Notes under the pieces: generated by a model
Databases searched by the model: none
Told to the model about the DNA's origin: nothing
The model's input: only the letters and a program-made list of their open reading frames with translations
Shown here: positions 15,360 to 28,119 of the stretch, piece by piece
Layout of the letters: the number at the start of each line of letters is the position of its first letter
Numbering within the stretch: position 1 is the stretch's first letter
From: Schizophyllum amplum
Lineage: Eukaryota; Basidiomycota; Agaricomycetes; Agaricales; Schizophyllaceae
Assembly: GCA_007026445.1 (NCBI GenBank)
Contig: VDMD01000033.1
Coordinates: 124,001 to 188,000 of the forward strand
Direction: 5' to 3'
DNA: 64,000 bases
Made by a program: the position numbers and the translations under genes

Positions 15360-17583
15360 ATGCTTTCCCTCACCACCACCCGTTTCCTCTCGCTCCTTGC
15401 TTCCTCGTTCCTTTTGGCCAGGCGCACGCTTCTTTGCGCGACGGCAAGAATGTCTACGGTGTGAATCTCGGTAGCTGGTACGCCCCTTTGCGTCTCTGCG
15501 TAGGATATTACTGACGGAGTCGCTCTTGCACAGGCTTGTGATAGAGCCTTGGATGATCCCACAAGGTCAGTATATCAACACTCGAGAGTTTCTTCTCCTC
15601 AATTCACTCCAGAATGGCTTGACATGGGCGGCCAGGATTGCGGCGACTGCTCTGCATGCATCCGAAGCGAATTGTACGTCTACCTTCCGTTGTTCTGCGT
15701 ATTCATCGTGATTCAAATGCCTTCCTCCAGTGCTTTCGTCCAGGCGCATCCCGACACAGCTGACGAAATCTTCGACAAGCATTGGTCAGTAGACGACCGC
15801 ACTAGTCGAGTCCTTTTGCTCATCCATATGCCAGGTCGACTTGGTTCTCTCAGAAGGACGTCAACGTCCTTGTCGCCCTTGGCCTCAACACCGTGCGCAT
15901 TCCAGTACGCCCACTGATTTTCATATCTTTTGTCTTTACTTACACAATTCTATGTTAGCTGGGTTACTGGATCCTAGAAGCCTTGGTCGACCGCAAGACG
16001 GAGTTTTACCCGCGTGGCGGATTGCAGCAGCTTGTGAACTTTTCTGCCGTTACCTACAACTTGTTTCCACTCAATGTTCTTCCAGCGTCGTGGGCTTATA
16101 CAGCTGAGGAATGCCGGTGTAGACGTGATCCTCGACCATCACGCCCTGCCCGGCGTACAGTCTCCCATCAAATGTTCACAGGAAGGTGAGCAGATACGAT
16201 CACGCCTCAAAATCATCGTTTTCAATATTTCATTCGTAGGTGTACCGCAAACGTCCAGTTCTACGTGAGCCTCATTTCTCTGCGCGCATGGGCCGTTGCT
16301 GACATGCATATTACCCAGACGCCTGCGAACTACCGCCGTGCGCTGATATGGACAGGTGCGTCTGGCTCATCGCCGCATCGTCTTGCAGCTGACAAAGGAA
16401 TGCAGCTGTCATGACTACGCTCTCTCACATTGATCCCGCCTTCGCGAGCGTCGTCTCGATCGAGGCCGTCAATGAGCCCATCATGGACGCCGCCCTCACC
16501 CCCGGATACGGCGACTGTGAGTCTGAGTGCGTTGAAGGATATGGCGCATGTCATCTGACATCCGTGCAGTCCAGAAGCAGTTCGTTCAGATCGTCCGCGT
16601 CATCGAGCGCAGCCTCGGTATCAATACGGGCAACTGGAAAAGGATGCATCGCAGGAAGCCTGCAGACTCAGATAGCCCTGTCGCTGCTCTGCGGGTTGCA
16701 GTTGAGTCCGACTCCTTCCCCGACGACCATACGGTTCTTAAAGAGGCGCTGGACATTGTGCGCGACTTGCTGAACGACGTTGAGCCTGTCCCTATGTCCG
16801 ACATGTCGTGGAGGAAACCGCTTATCACGAAGTGAGTGCATCGTACATCCTATGAGCGCTCTGACACTAAGATGTATAATATCAGTCTCATGGACAGCAG
16901 CTGGCAGCACTTCACTGGTCCTAACCCCGCTGAGGCGAAATATGGGCCGCAGGTGTACGACAACCATCTGTACTACAGGTGTGCCGAGCGTCGATCTGCG
17001 TATCATGACCAGACTGACGTTCATACAGCTTCGGCGTACGTGGAAAGAGAAGAGCGTGCGGTCGTGCATGCTGACCTTGTAACAGGGAGTAGCTGATGCT
17101 AATGAAGATGCTTACATGAAGAGCATATGCAGTGAGTCTCTTCATCTGTCCAATGAGCCGTGATCCCAACGAGCGAGCAGATCTTCAGCGCGTCAAGGAC
17201 GATGCGGCTCTTGGCAATAGCCCCCTCGTCTTTGGCGAATGGGGATTGCCCACGCAGTTCGCTGCAACGGAAGAGTTCCTTCGCAGATGGGCGGACGCGC
17301 AGAAACTGGCGTATACCAAGGGTGCAGGATGGATCGTGAGTTGCCTGTAACACCGCACAACTCACTCTTACATCACCGAACAGTTCTGGAACTTCAAGAT
17401 AGAGAAGTCCGCGTTGGCGGGCGATTTGTCTCGACAATGGTGCGCTGATCGCGGCTGCCGACGATTCTTGAAGCTCATCATCTTCGTATCAGGTCATATT
17501 TCGACGGCGTCAAACGAGGATATCTGACTGTTGATCCCTCAGAGGTGCATGACCCGCACGTCTGCGATCCCTACATCGCGTAA
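15360..17583 (+). CDS. EXG1: GH5 exo-beta-1,3-glucanase, secreted
   Basis: Glucan 1,3-beta-glucosidase releasing glucose from beta-1,3-glucan of the fungal wall. A hydrophobic signal peptide begins at the ATG at 15360. The mature part starts GKNVYGVNLGSWLVIEPWM, typical of the family, followed by NTVRIPLGYWI and a VDVILDHHALPG strand. The catalytic acid/base is the Glu of VNEP near 16470 and the nucleophile is the Glu of FGEWGLPTQF near 17236; both are present. The C-terminal part has FWNFKIEKSALAGD and ends DPYIA. About ten short introns are inferred. A one-base loss near 15420 shifts the frame at the signal-peptide end. Downstream lies a secreted lipase gene in the same direction. Confidence 0.9.
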
Positions 17584-18179
17584 CGCGTGCTCTACTACGT
17601 CTCCTGCTCCCTCGAGAACGCCCGATGGACGACGCCTCACGTGCTCCATTCATTCCCAATGGGGATAATCTTCTCTCCAAGTCGAACAATGATCATCTTG
17701 TCCCATCTCTGCTCATCGCTCTTCATCTGCAGCCTGTCGAGCTCTCTACTTGCTACGTTCATTGCATGCTTACCTTGATACATGTTTCTCGTGTTTACGA
17801 TCTGTGCCACTGGCGCTCGCTGCTTTGAACCTCCCGCCTTTACACGAATCAACATCAACCTATCAGCAATCTCGCCGCACGGGTGCATGCTCTCCGTCCG
17901 CACTCATGCACTTCTAGAGTTGCTGCAGTACCCTACAGTCTCCCGGCGTGCCTCATCACATTGTCACTGTCCCTTCGCACAAACGTTCACCTTCCTTGGG
18001 ACATCTGTTCGTCCAGCTCACGGAATGATCGAATCCCCGGATATCCAATGATCGCGCGAGGATGCACGCGGGACCTTTATTGGCCTCCGATCCTTATATA
18101 AGACGGCGGCGAGGCTCGTGCATGTCAGAATCCGCTGTACCCCGGCTCCTACACCTCCCTAGGCCCCGCCGGTTCAGCC
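17584..18179. other. Intergenic region between GH5 and lipase genes
   Basis: 3' flank of the glucanase and promoter of the lipase. Apart from the lipase TATA box, I see no gene or repeat. Confidence 0.55.
18095..18102 (+). promoter_or_regulatory. TATA box of the lipase gene
   Basis: TATATAAG sits 78 bp before the lipase ATG at 18180. Confidence 0.55.
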
Positions 18180-19558
18180 ATGGTCTCCGCCGCTGTGGTG
18201 TCCCTGCTGCTCGCGTCTCTCAGCCCGCTCGCCAGCGCGCTTGTTATCCGGCAGACGATCACCGAGCTCAGCGATGCAGAGGTCGCCATGTTCGCGCCAT
18301 ACAGCAGCTTCGCTGCCGCAGCGTACTGCTTGCCAAGCGAGACGGTGACCTGGAGTTGCGGATGTACGTCCCTCGACTCCGTTCCGTTTTGTGGCATACG
18401 CGTGCTCATAACAATATTAGCGTTGTGCGATGCGAATGCTGACTTCGTACCTGTGGCTACTGGAGGAGATGGGAGCTCAGTGCAGTTTTGTAAGTGGCAT
18501 GGCATTAGCAGAGGGCGCTGATGATATGTCCAAGGGCTGACGGATCTCTGCCAGGGTACGTTGGGTATTCACCCTCGCTGAGCAAGATCATCGTGGGACA
18601 TCAAGGTGCATATCTTCGCAGTGGTATGAGCTGGCACTGAGTGTAAAGACAGGCACCGATCCGGACGAAATGTTTGTACGCTTTGCATCGAATATAGAAA
18701 AGAGCTGACCTGCATGGTGACACCAGACTAGCTGTCCTCACGGATGCTGACTTCTTCCTCGACGAACTTGACGAGGCCATGTTTCCTGGCCTGGGCGCCC
18801 TCGGGGTGAAGGTGCACAACGGCTTTGCCGAGGAGCATGCCAAGTGAGTGACATGGTCCCTTGCTTTCCTCTCTCGCTGATCTGTCGTAAAAGGACAGCC
18901 GAAAGCGTGCTCGCGGCCGTCAAAACTGCCATGAGTACATATGGCACTTCTGCGATAACCACAGTAGGACACTCCCTCGGTGCGTTGTTTGATCGTGATG
19001 TCTCGGATGACTGATTCTCACACTTTGGAAGGCGCTGCTCTGTCTCAAATTGAGGCAGCCTATCTGTCTCTGCAGTTGGCTGAAGCTAGTGTGAATGTCA
19101 TCGGCTATGGTATGCCCAGGGTCAGTTTCCTTTACTTGTCTTCGTACCTTTACTGAGCGTAATGCAAGGTGGGAAATCAGGCATGGGCGAATTTCCTCGA
19201 TGCCACCCTCAGCGTCAGGCATGTCAACAACAAGCAAGACGTAGTACCAATCTTGCCGGGTACGTTCGATCTACATCCTTACCAGTCAAGTTTGATCACC
19301 TCATCACAGGGCGTGGGTTGGGCTTTCACCATCCGTCGGGCGAGGTCAGTACTTTCCTTGTACCGATGACAGCCTTACTTAAACGTCTCTTAACAGATCC
19401 ACATCGATGACTCAGACGAATGGCTGTCATGTCCCGGGCAGGACAACACGAGCGATCAGTGCAGCACCGGCGATGTGGGCAACATATTCGAGGGCAACAC
19501 CGATGACCACGCTGGGCCTTACAACGGCGTCATCATCCATTCTGATTGTCCTGCGTGA
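18180..19558 (+). CDS. Secreted class-3 lipase (alpha/beta hydrolase)
   Basis: Fungal lipase_3 family triacylglycerol or feruloyl-type esterase. A signal peptide of about 20 residues (MVSAAVVSLLLASLS) precedes the mature protein. The order of segments is typical: an N-terminal AYC segment, VGYSPSLSKIIVGHQGTDP in the oxyanion region, KVHNGFAEEH, then the nucleophile elbow GHSLGAALSQ split by an intron near 18980, then VNVIGYGMPRVGNQAWANF and NNKQDVVPILPG, whose Asp is the likely catalytic acid. A C-terminal His in the HSDC end is a candidate for the catalytic His. About six introns join in frame. Cysteines near both ends suggest disulfides. Substrate cannot be assigned. Stop TGA at 19556-19558. 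Confidence 0.88.
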
Positions 19559-19738
19559 CGGAACGATGTACAACATTTACGAGCCGCGATAACACGCATA
19601 TACAACAGTCTTTTAGGCGCAAAATGCGTTAGATATGTAAAGTAGACTAGACGGACGCGTGTATTAGTAACAGCTGGGCATAGGAGAGGCTGGGTCTCAA
19701 CGGAACAATCGATCGGAGTGCGCGATGAAGCTGAGCAT

Positions 19739-20571
19739 CTAGCGGCGGCGACTGGAGCGTAGGCGCTTAGGGGCAGATATGTCAGGGAAACGAATGTCCT
19801 CCCAGTCGCCGTCTTCATCGTGGTCCTCGAAGTCGTAAGCGTCGTCATAGCTTTCGACGGCTTGCCGGGGAGCACTACAGAGCAGGTCAGATTGCTTGGC
19901 GATATATAGACAGGGAGACTGACTATCCACGAAGGCCCGTCGGTATGCGAGGGGACAACGGTGCGAAACCCAACTCTTGACTGGTATCGGCAGCGATAGC
20001 AGGCGCTTGCCCGTCGGTCCCGGCATCGCTGAGTTCTGCAGCTACCTCTTCGTCAAGACGCGTGAACCAGGAGTGACTCCTGATACGCTTTCCTGCAACT
20101 GCGCGACAATCGAAAGACTGGCGAGAATCACGCGACTAAGTTCATATTCAGTTGGCTTCAATGATCACTATAATAAACACCCACCTTCTTCGAATTTGCC
20201 GTGCAGTCGTCGATAGTCTCCAGGCGAGGAGCTCCAAAGTCAGCGAGAGTACGATAATTATCGTCACCAACAACGGTCGTTGTGCTTGACTCTGCCAAAG
20301 ACATGGAACGTTCGCGCGAAGCAGGTGAGGTGATTGTGCCACTGGGCGTCGTTGCAGAAACATCTGTCAAGCCAGCATCCCGCAGACGTTGACGTCTGGT
20401 GTACGCGCCGAGAGTCACGACAGCCAGACAGCGCCTCACGATCCTGATGAAAGGTCCACGGCGTGTGCTGCGTGAGGCCAGGCTCTTCCGCGAGCGCTTA
20501 TGCCGCAGCGTTCCGCTTCTCCCACGGCCCTTCTTCGGAGCCAGAGCAGAGAGCCACTTATTCACCGGCAT
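19739..20571 (-). CDS. Small basic hypothetical protein
   Basis: I do not recognise it. The first exon (start 20571, MPVNKWLSALAPKKGRGRSG) is strongly basic for about 60 residues, with RHKRSRKS-type clusters that could act in nuclear targeting or nucleic-acid binding. A Ser/Thr-rich segment follows. After an intron the protein has a Pro-rich middle, then a very acidic block (DDAYDFEDHDEDGDWEDI) and ends in a basic RLRSSRRR tail. This basic-acidic-basic layout is low complexity and gives no function. The gene converges on the lipase gene. Confidence 0.55.
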
Positions 20572-23500
20572 GGATTGCGTGAGTGGCGGTTTGCAGCGAG
20601 GACTAGGCGGTGATTTATGTTGAAGTCGATAGCTGGCCGATACTAGGAAGATGAGGTCGACGCCATCCCTTTATAAAGAGAAAGCAGACAATGACCGTCT
20701 GTTTGGGTCCTGCGGATAAGGGTCATAGAGCACGCGCCTTTCATCTCGTCGCGACTTTGTGACCGAGGAACAAAGGCAGCGAAGGTCCTAAACGGTCACG
20801 ATTCTCGGTACCGCATCACGAAAAGGGGGTCCCCGAAGAGGTGATGTCAGGCGCCCTCAGGACTTCGGGTCCGAGGCAGGTCGCCTTAGGTGTACTCGCA
20901 CGTCCTGAGGACACCTCAGATCGCCTGTGCCCACCCGTGCTCACCTACATCATTCTGGTACTTACAAGGTGTGTTAAGGTAATCTTAGGCGAGCTGAACC
21001 AGTGTCGTGCAATCTCGGGTTGTCCATAGCAAAGAGGCTAGTACACTATGAATATCTAATGCAATATGTGGTACTGTAACTCTGTCAACGTCCTGATCAC
21101 CCCATGTGCCTCCTTGTCGTTCAGCCACGCAGAGCATCTGCCCTCAACACCAGTTATCGGATCGCGTATCGGTCTTGGTATAGACGTGCAGGACGAATGA
21201 TGGCGGAAGGTGCTCTTCTCGGCAGCGTTGTTCTCCGTGTCCCGTCCCTTGGCCCTTCGCTCCCCCATTTTCCTCGTTTGCTGACCGAACCGATCACCGC
21301 GCGTCAGCCTCCGGTTTCCCAGGCATGAGAATCGCGTGCCGCATCGTGCGCGGGTCGGTCCAGAAAGACAGGGAAGGAAGCGAGCTGGGTGAAGGGAGCG
21401 CGGGAAGGCGAGTGTGAGGAGGGAGGGCGAGGGCGAGGAGGGAAGGCGAGGGCGAGGAGGGAAGGCGAGGGCGAGCACCGAGGGGAGGGAAGTCACATCG
21501 GACAGGCACGCACCTGCATCCTCGCTCCTCGTGACTGGACGAAGACAGTTCAAGCTGTGATGCTTCAATGACAGCGGACTAAGGTGCCTCTTCAGCAACG
21601 AGGGCGGCCTGATTTTGTGCGCCGCTAGATAAAAGCTGTCAGCCCGCAGAAGCGAAACGAGCAAGTCGCGCACCTTTTCATGGTGCGCGGCGGCGCTTCG
21701 CGCCAACCACCGCGCTCCAAAATCGTCCTTAGACTCTTGAAAGCGTCCTCGAGCTCGCCTCAAACCCTCTCGTTACGCCCAACGCTAGCGGCAAGAAAGC
21801 AGCTTGCACACAACACATCCTCCAGGAGAGGGGCGAATTTGTCAAAGCAAAAGGGGAGAAAGGGGGAAGCCGTAAAGCAGCGATGGAGGGGCACGGAAAT
21901 GGTGAGCGTCAACAAGATCTCGCAGGCGCTCTAAGCGGAGCGAAGACAAGGTGCGTAATCACGGAGTCACGCGGCGATCGAGCTGGACCGGACCTCGGTC
22001 CGGATCTTGCAGCTGCTCAGACGGCGAGCCTCGCCGCCTGAGTCATGCACCGCATCTCTCCTCCCACCGTCATGTTGGTCGCCTCGCTCGTGTGCTCCCC
22101 GCTGCCGCGCCACTTGTCCTCCCTCACTATCGCCCAGGCTCGGTCTCAGCAAGCTCGCGCGTCTTTCTAGGTTAACAAATGCAGCGCGCTGCGAAACAAC
22201 AGGAATCGCGCGCACGATATAGGTGCGTACGCTACGTTTTGTGCACCGTACTCTACTGATATGATCTCTAGCATTGGGCTGGAGACAGTGAGTGGTGCCC
22301 ACGGCGCGCCGACGCCGTGGCGGCGGTGCCGCCTGCGGAGCCCTCTCACGACGAGAGGTCACACAGCGCAGGTGCGTGTGCCATGCACTGCACATTACAT
22401 TTTGCTAACTTACTGGATTAGATACGCTGGCTCAACGACGCTGGAGCGGCGTCGCCCGCCGTGCCGTCTCTCCTCCGCTATCTCGCCCTCTCCGAGGCAC
22501 TCCCATCCACGGCATGGCGAGCGAGGTGAGGGAGGACGGCCAGGCGAGCCTGGCGAGGGGCAACGTACGAGGCAGGGATGGGGCAACTCAGCGATGACGA
22601 CGGGCGAGGAGCGATGCCCACAACGAGCGAGTCGATAGACGATGTAGTCGACGAGGTAGGGGGAAGGAAGTCGCTGACGAGCAAGGCGAGGGGGAAGGGG
22701 CAAGGGGGCGGGCGCAAGGACGAGGCGGGAGGAGGTGTGGGCGCAGCCCGGCAAGTCGAGGGCGACGGCGGGGGTGGACTGGACGACGGTCGAGGGAGGG
22801 AGCGAAGGACGCGGGACAAGGCGATAGGCGACGGATGAGCGTCAATGCGACATGACGGGCGACGAGGAGGCGACCGCTGGATAGGTGCGTGAGTCACTCT
22901 CCTCCGTCACTCGCTAACGTACACCCTAGCAATTGGCTCGACACGATATGTGCACACATTGTCTGTGCGATATTGACTAGGTAGAGCGGCGACAGCGACG
23001 CGCCTACATGCCGCTCCTTCAGGTGAGCTTCGTACTATGTGTTTGAACAGTGCTGACTGCTTGCGAGTTTCTTGATTCTGTCGTTCGCGCTCGAAAGGGC
23101 TTGCCACGGAGACTGCAAATGGATTTGCAGCAAAGGTCAGTGTCTCATGAAGTACGATCACTATTGTTACTTATAGATCTACAGGTTGCTAGCAGTACTT
23201 TTTCGTTGACTTCTGTACTTATCGTAGATCTTAATATTATTTGATTCCATTATCACTGTTTAACATTGTGAATAACCTGTAAACATCGCTAGAAACCTGG
23301 GTAAATAGGTTTACTGTAGGTGCAATATGGTCACCTCAGGACACCTCAGGTGGCATACGGTTTCGCTGGCCCACCAACAAATTCCTGGGCATCCTGAATG
23401 TCCTGAATACCCTGGGTCTGCCTCACATGACCTCACATCACCTGATAGCACCTGATAGCACCTACAATCGGCGGGGCTTTTTCCAGATGCGGATGTCACG

Positions 23501-23941
23501 GCAGAGCCATGTTTGTGTGCCATCGTCTGGAGTCAGGGTAACCGCGAGCTCCATTAACGCTGTAGCTTTAGTGAGTAGGGCTTCAGAGAGCAGGCAACAC
23601 GTGCGGGACCCTGGTCGATGTTCAAGTTCAAGACGAGAAAGGAATTTGAATTATGCCGCGAAACTCGGAAGTCGGTCACGTCGGGCCGAGCTCAGGTCTT
23701 GCGGAAGTTGCCGTCTCTTCCCTTCCTCCCATTGGCATTATGCGATCCGTGTCGGCCTCTCCAGGAGACAGCTGATGATGCCGTCCTACGCTATCCGCAG
23801 AATCGATTGCAATATATGGGACGACTTGCTTCTGAACTGCTGCTGATCGTGTTGATAAGCAAGGCCGGCACCGCACAAACCTACAGAGGACGAGCTGCTA
23901 GCCGGCCACATAAATACAGCTGATTGCGCTCGCGAAGTTCC
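20572..23941. other. 3.4-kb gene-poor, purine-rich region
   Basis: No gene is supported. It holds a 19-bp GA-rich minisatellite (21416-21472), polypurine stretches at 22500-22860 that create false ORFs, and degenerate inverted repeats at 20839-20851 and 23431-23443. Between 22150 and 22520 there are intron-like blocks (gtgcgt donors, ctag or ttag acceptors) around short open segments, possibly a decayed gene on the plus strand, with no family recognised. A TATA-like cataaata at 23908 serves the next gene. Confidence 0.45.
21416..21472. repeat. GA-rich minisatellite, 3 x 19 bp
   Basis: Three consecutive units of the form GAGGAGGGAAGGCGAGGGC, the first with one base changed. The tract is flanked by more purine-rich DNA. 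Confidence 0.75.
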
Positions 23942-25342
23942 ATGCCCACAATTACCCCAATGACAAGCAGCAAGGCGCTCTCGATATTTTTTCTCGGCGC
24001 AACCGGCTATGTTGGCGGAGAGGTGTTGAAGCTCTTGGCCAGCGACCTTCCTGGCTTCCCTATCACTGCGCTCGTTCGCGATTCCACACCCGAGCGTGTT
24101 GAAAAGCTTCGTAATCTTCACCCGAACATGACTGTGGTCGAAGGAACCCTTAACAGCGACGTTCTCATTCAGGAAGAGGCATCCAAGTGCGACATCCTCA
24201 TCAACACCGCGTCTTCCGACCATCATGCCAGTGTCCTGTGTACGTGACGAAACTGCTACTTGACCTGCGCCGTTCTACTAAAAATCATCTCAAGCCACGC
24301 TCGCAGGACTGCAAAAGCGGTCCGCCACCAAGCCTGACCGACCCCCCATCTATATTCACGTCTCTGGCGCCGGCATACTGGAAGACAACGCGCGCGGAGA
24401 GCTCCTCACTCCCACGCACATTTGGAGTGACATGGACATAGACCTGCGCAACGTCCGCGATGTCACCCACATCGTCTCTGACCTAGAGATTGTCAAAGCC
24501 GGAACAAGTGAGCGGAACCGCGTCCGCACACTAATTCTCTTCCCCGGATGGATATACGGTCAGCTTCGCTCAGCTATCCTAGTCACTCTGCTGAATCCAT
24601 CACCCAGGTCCTGGCACAGGTACGCCTCCAGAGTTTATGTTTGCACAAATTTCAACATCGTGCTCGTAGGAGTGCAGAAGGTCACAATGCCTGTTCGTTT
24701 GTACGTCGACTTGGCCATACAGGCCGGACGTTCGGGGACGTTTGGACAGGGCAAAAATGCCATGAGCGAGATACACGTCAAGGACGTCGCTTCCGCTATC
24801 GTGGCCTGCCTCAAGGCTGCCCTAGATGGCAAAGCAGACGAAGGTGCAGAAGGGATCTGTACGTCCTTTGTCTTTCCCTCGCAAGTGCTAGAACTGACCC
24901 AGCCACCGTTAGACTTTCTCCTCCACCGACGCATGACGGCCATGAGGGATATCATGGCCGTCATAGGAGACGTGCGTCAGAGTCGGATTAGCTGAATGCA
25001 TTTGCCTAATCAAACTTGGCCAGGTAATGCATGAGAAAGGCATGCTCAATCAGGCTGGATGCGAGCCACTTCCCGCAAGCATAACCGATGCTATGGGCGA
25101 ATGTACGTGTCCTGACCATATCTTCGGCCAGAAATACGTGCTCAAAAGACCGCTTTGCAGTTGGATGGGCATTGCTCGGGGGCAGCATATGGGGGCGGGC
25201 CGAGCGCCTCCACAAACTTAGCTGGACGCCAAAGTATACAGAAGAAGTCTCGCTTCTCGCGTCACTGAGGGAAGAAGTGGAAAGAGCGCTAGCGAGCCTG
25301 GGAGACCTTAGGCCTCCAGATTATTCCGAGGCTATCATGTAA
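23942..25342 (+). CDS. NmrA-like / NAD(P)-binding Rossmann oxidoreductase
   Basis: Atypical short-chain dehydrogenase/epimerase-type protein. A Rossmann fold starts about 16 residues in, with the dinucleotide motif GATGYVGG. Next come ALVRDSTPERVEKL (second strand) and DILINTASSDHH. The middle part has IHVSGAGIL and the C-terminal half carries a SEIHVKDVASAIVACL segment typical of extended SDR and NmrA-like proteins. Around seven introns are needed. No Tyr-x3-Lys pair can be placed with confidence, so it may be a redox-sensing or inactive relative rather than an epimerase. The start at 23942 is preferred because a TATA-like box (cataaata) lies about 30 bp upstream; a second Met follows six codons later. 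Ends TAA at 25340-25342. Confidence 0.78.
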
Positions 25343-25456
25343 CAAAGAAGTTCGCAATAGTAACTACCTCTCCGACAATGGCTTGGCGTCACACAAGAAT
25401 ACAGACCGAACTCAATCATATTTTCCAAACGTGCGCAAATCTAGTCATACGCGGTG

Positions 25457-27103
25457 TTACAGTCTAGAGTTCTCCTTGAACATCCACTGGTAAGGCGCTG
25501 TAGCAGAGGTGACAGGCGTCATCGAGGAGCTCGCGGCCGTTGTAGTGGCCGCAACTGTCGTCGAATCAGGTGCATCGGCAGCGGAAGCCGTCTCCGCAGG
25601 GGCACTACTCATGGCGCTCGAGGAAGCAGCGATAGATGAAGCAATGGCTTCGGCATCGAGAGAACGCGTAGAGGTGGCGGCATCTGAGGAGACAGCGGCA
25701 GACGATGAGGCGACGGAGGATGCAGCAGCGGACGAGGACGGCTTGTTCGGGACAACCTCCACATCAAGAGCGGCAGCAGTAGGAGACGGCTCTCCGGAGA
25801 CCGAGGAGGGCGTGCTAGTGGAGAGAGGCATCGGAGAGACAGCAGACGTAGACGCAACAGATGAAGCCGAGGTCGAGGCGGACTGCGTCGACGAAGCCGT
25901 TGACGAAGCGGTCGACATCGACGCCGAGGATGCGACCGACGAGGTGGACACGATGTCTTCAGAAGACATGCCATCCACACTCTCGACCTGCGTGCCCGAC
26001 GGAGCAAACACGAGCGTCACTGACTGCGCCGTCATGTTCTGTGAAGAATCGTCCCGCGAAAGCAAGCCGCCCGTATTTGTCACAGACGCGATGTCTGAAC
26101 CCTCCGGCGCATCGTTACCGTCCACGTCCTTAGCGGAAGCGGCGTCACTGTCCGTCTGGTCGCTGGACCACATCGGATGGATGACGCCGGTCTCCTTGTC
26201 GTAAGCGAAGTATTGACTCTTGTGCGCCACCTGAGTCGAGTTGCCGCACTTCTCCACTGTGAGAGGCTCAGCCTCTGGAGGGTTAGGATCGTACGTCGCG
26301 CAGTACGGAATGATGGTGGCGGTGTCCATGTCAATCAAAGGGATCTGGACGAAGTACTGGTCGCTCGATCCCGATTCAGCCGACACGAGATACATCTCGG
26401 TGGAATTCTTCTCCGACGCGTCGAGGACGTAGTGTGATGAATTCGAAGTGTCCAACACCAGGGAGCCCAGCTTCTTGCTATCGCTCTGTAACATACTGAG
26501 TGACTTAGAGTTGGACTAGATCAACCGACGCACCATGATATTGATGTTGCCCGGCACGCCCTGCTGTTCACGCTTGCGAAGTGACCGCCCCTTGTGCGAC
26601 ACGATGTAGTGCGAGCCATGGCCGTTGGGGATCACGATGGACCGGCGACCGTGATGGTGGTCGTGGTCGTGGTCGTGGTCGTGATCATGGTCGTGATCAT
26701 GGTCATGGTCGTGGTCATGCTCGTGGTGGTGATCGTGGTCGTGGTCGTGGTCGTGGTCATGGTCATGGTCACGAGCGGAGAGACGCTGCATCCTCGGGAG
26801 GGAGAACGACGCTTGCTCATGTCCGACCTGCATATATGCGTCAGAAACGACCACACTTTCAAGGTATAGCAAACGTACCACCGGACCATCCAACTCCTCC
26901 GAGATCACCACAGTTCTTCGTCCAAGAGATCTCGCCTTTGAGGAAATCTTCCTGACGACGTTCACGGGCGACGGTATAGGAGCGGCCGGCTTGACGGCGG
27001 CGTGCGCGAGTTCCCTCTGGACGGGAAGGGCGTCGACAGAAGCCAAGGATGCGAGAACAATAGTGGCAGCGAACACAGACGAGCGAGCGTTGATGGCGAC
27101 CAT
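25457..27103 (-). CDS. Secreted His-Asp repeat protein with Ser/Ala-rich tail
   Basis: Starts at 27103 with a clear signal peptide (MVAINARSSVFAATIVLAS, cleavage likely after VDA). After a first intron comes an uninterrupted run of alternating His and Asp, about 45 residues, coded by hexanucleotide repeats at about 26650-26775. A second intron (gtgcgt near 26536, acceptor near 26488) leads to a folded-looking domain of about 130 residues with a conserved-looking YFVQIPLIDMDTATIIPYC stretch, then about 180 residues rich in Ser, Ala, Thr and Val, likely O-glycosylated. No C-terminal GPI signal is evident. Poly His-Asp tracts bind Zn, Ni or Cu in other proteins, so extracellular metal binding is a reasonable inference, not shown. 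Family not recognised. Confidence 0.75.
26650..26775. repeat. Hexanucleotide microsatellite coding poly(His-Asp)
   Basis: GTCGTG/GTCATG-type hexamers repeat about twenty times. On the minus strand they code alternating CAC/CAT and GAC/GAT codons within the secreted protein. Such a tract is prone to length change in steps of two residues. Confidence 0.8.
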
Positions 27104-28093
27104 GATTGAAGTTAGATATGTATCGTTGGAGTTGTTCGTAGAGATCGTAAAGTTAAGCGAGCCAGTCGCGTATAGTGTGTGGTTGAAGGCTTATTTGGGC
27201 GATCACCAGGATCGGAATCTGGGCGAGGTCAGCGTACGCGCAAATGGGGGGAAAAGAGGACGCACTAAAGATGGAAGTAGGAAGAAAGAAATGAAGCTGC
27301 AAATTAGGCTTCCTGACCTTTTGAACGCGGATTGTTTGCGCAGGCTTTGTGACCGCCGCTTGCCGAAAAGGCTAATTGTCATCGTCGCTCCGCTCGCGTT
27401 CGCTAGCGCCAGTCTGAGTATACGTAGCTGCATGCAAGAATGCAGTTCAGCTGTGGATTCAACCAGTAACATGTGTGAGGCTCGAACAGCGCTAGTAGTC
27501 GTCCAGTCATAGAAGTTCTTGAGAGAGCCGTCGATAAGCGAGTTTTTTTGGTTGCGTACACCGCACCTCCGGTGGTTGCAGAATCCGATGAAAAGTCTCC
27601 TTGCACTGACATACTGTATCTTGCGAGCCAAGTATGCTGTGTCATTCAAGAATCGAGAGGCGCCGACCACAGTGGGTACATGATGAGATGATCATTGATC
27701 ATGATTTAGTCTCTACAGCAGCGTCATCTGGGAAACGCCACGGCGACTCTGTAGAGACCGAAGACATGGGTGGTCGCCGTTCGGGAGCAAGCGCAGACTG
27801 GCGAGGCCATTCCGGCCCGGTGTACATATAGTACACGTGTTATTCACGGGACGTGACGCGGCGTCCGCCGTCAACTTCCGACTCAACAGGCGTCAACGCG
27901 CGGCGCAGTGCACGCAAATTTGACTGTGACCTTAGCCTCCCAAGTCACCAGCCACTATCTGCTCCTCCTGTCAACCCATCCTTCTGCAGACCACGATGGA
28001 TCTTACAAAGGTTCCAGTGAACCTCGAGCTGCACTTGATTTCGCTGCATCGCACCGCGTCTCGCCAATAAATGCAGCGACCGGGACCCATGTA

Positions 28094-28119
28094 CAGTGTT
28101 CAATCACTCGATGAGCAGC
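28094..28119 (+). repeat. Left terminal inverted repeat of the TA element
   Basis: 26 bp, starting CAGTG, matching the complement of 28878-28903 with no mismatch. Confidence 0.9.

Noticed and set aside
21056..21763. 235-codon minus-strand ORF over the GA-rich tract
   Set aside because: Composition comes from a polypurine repeat, with no family features or splice context.
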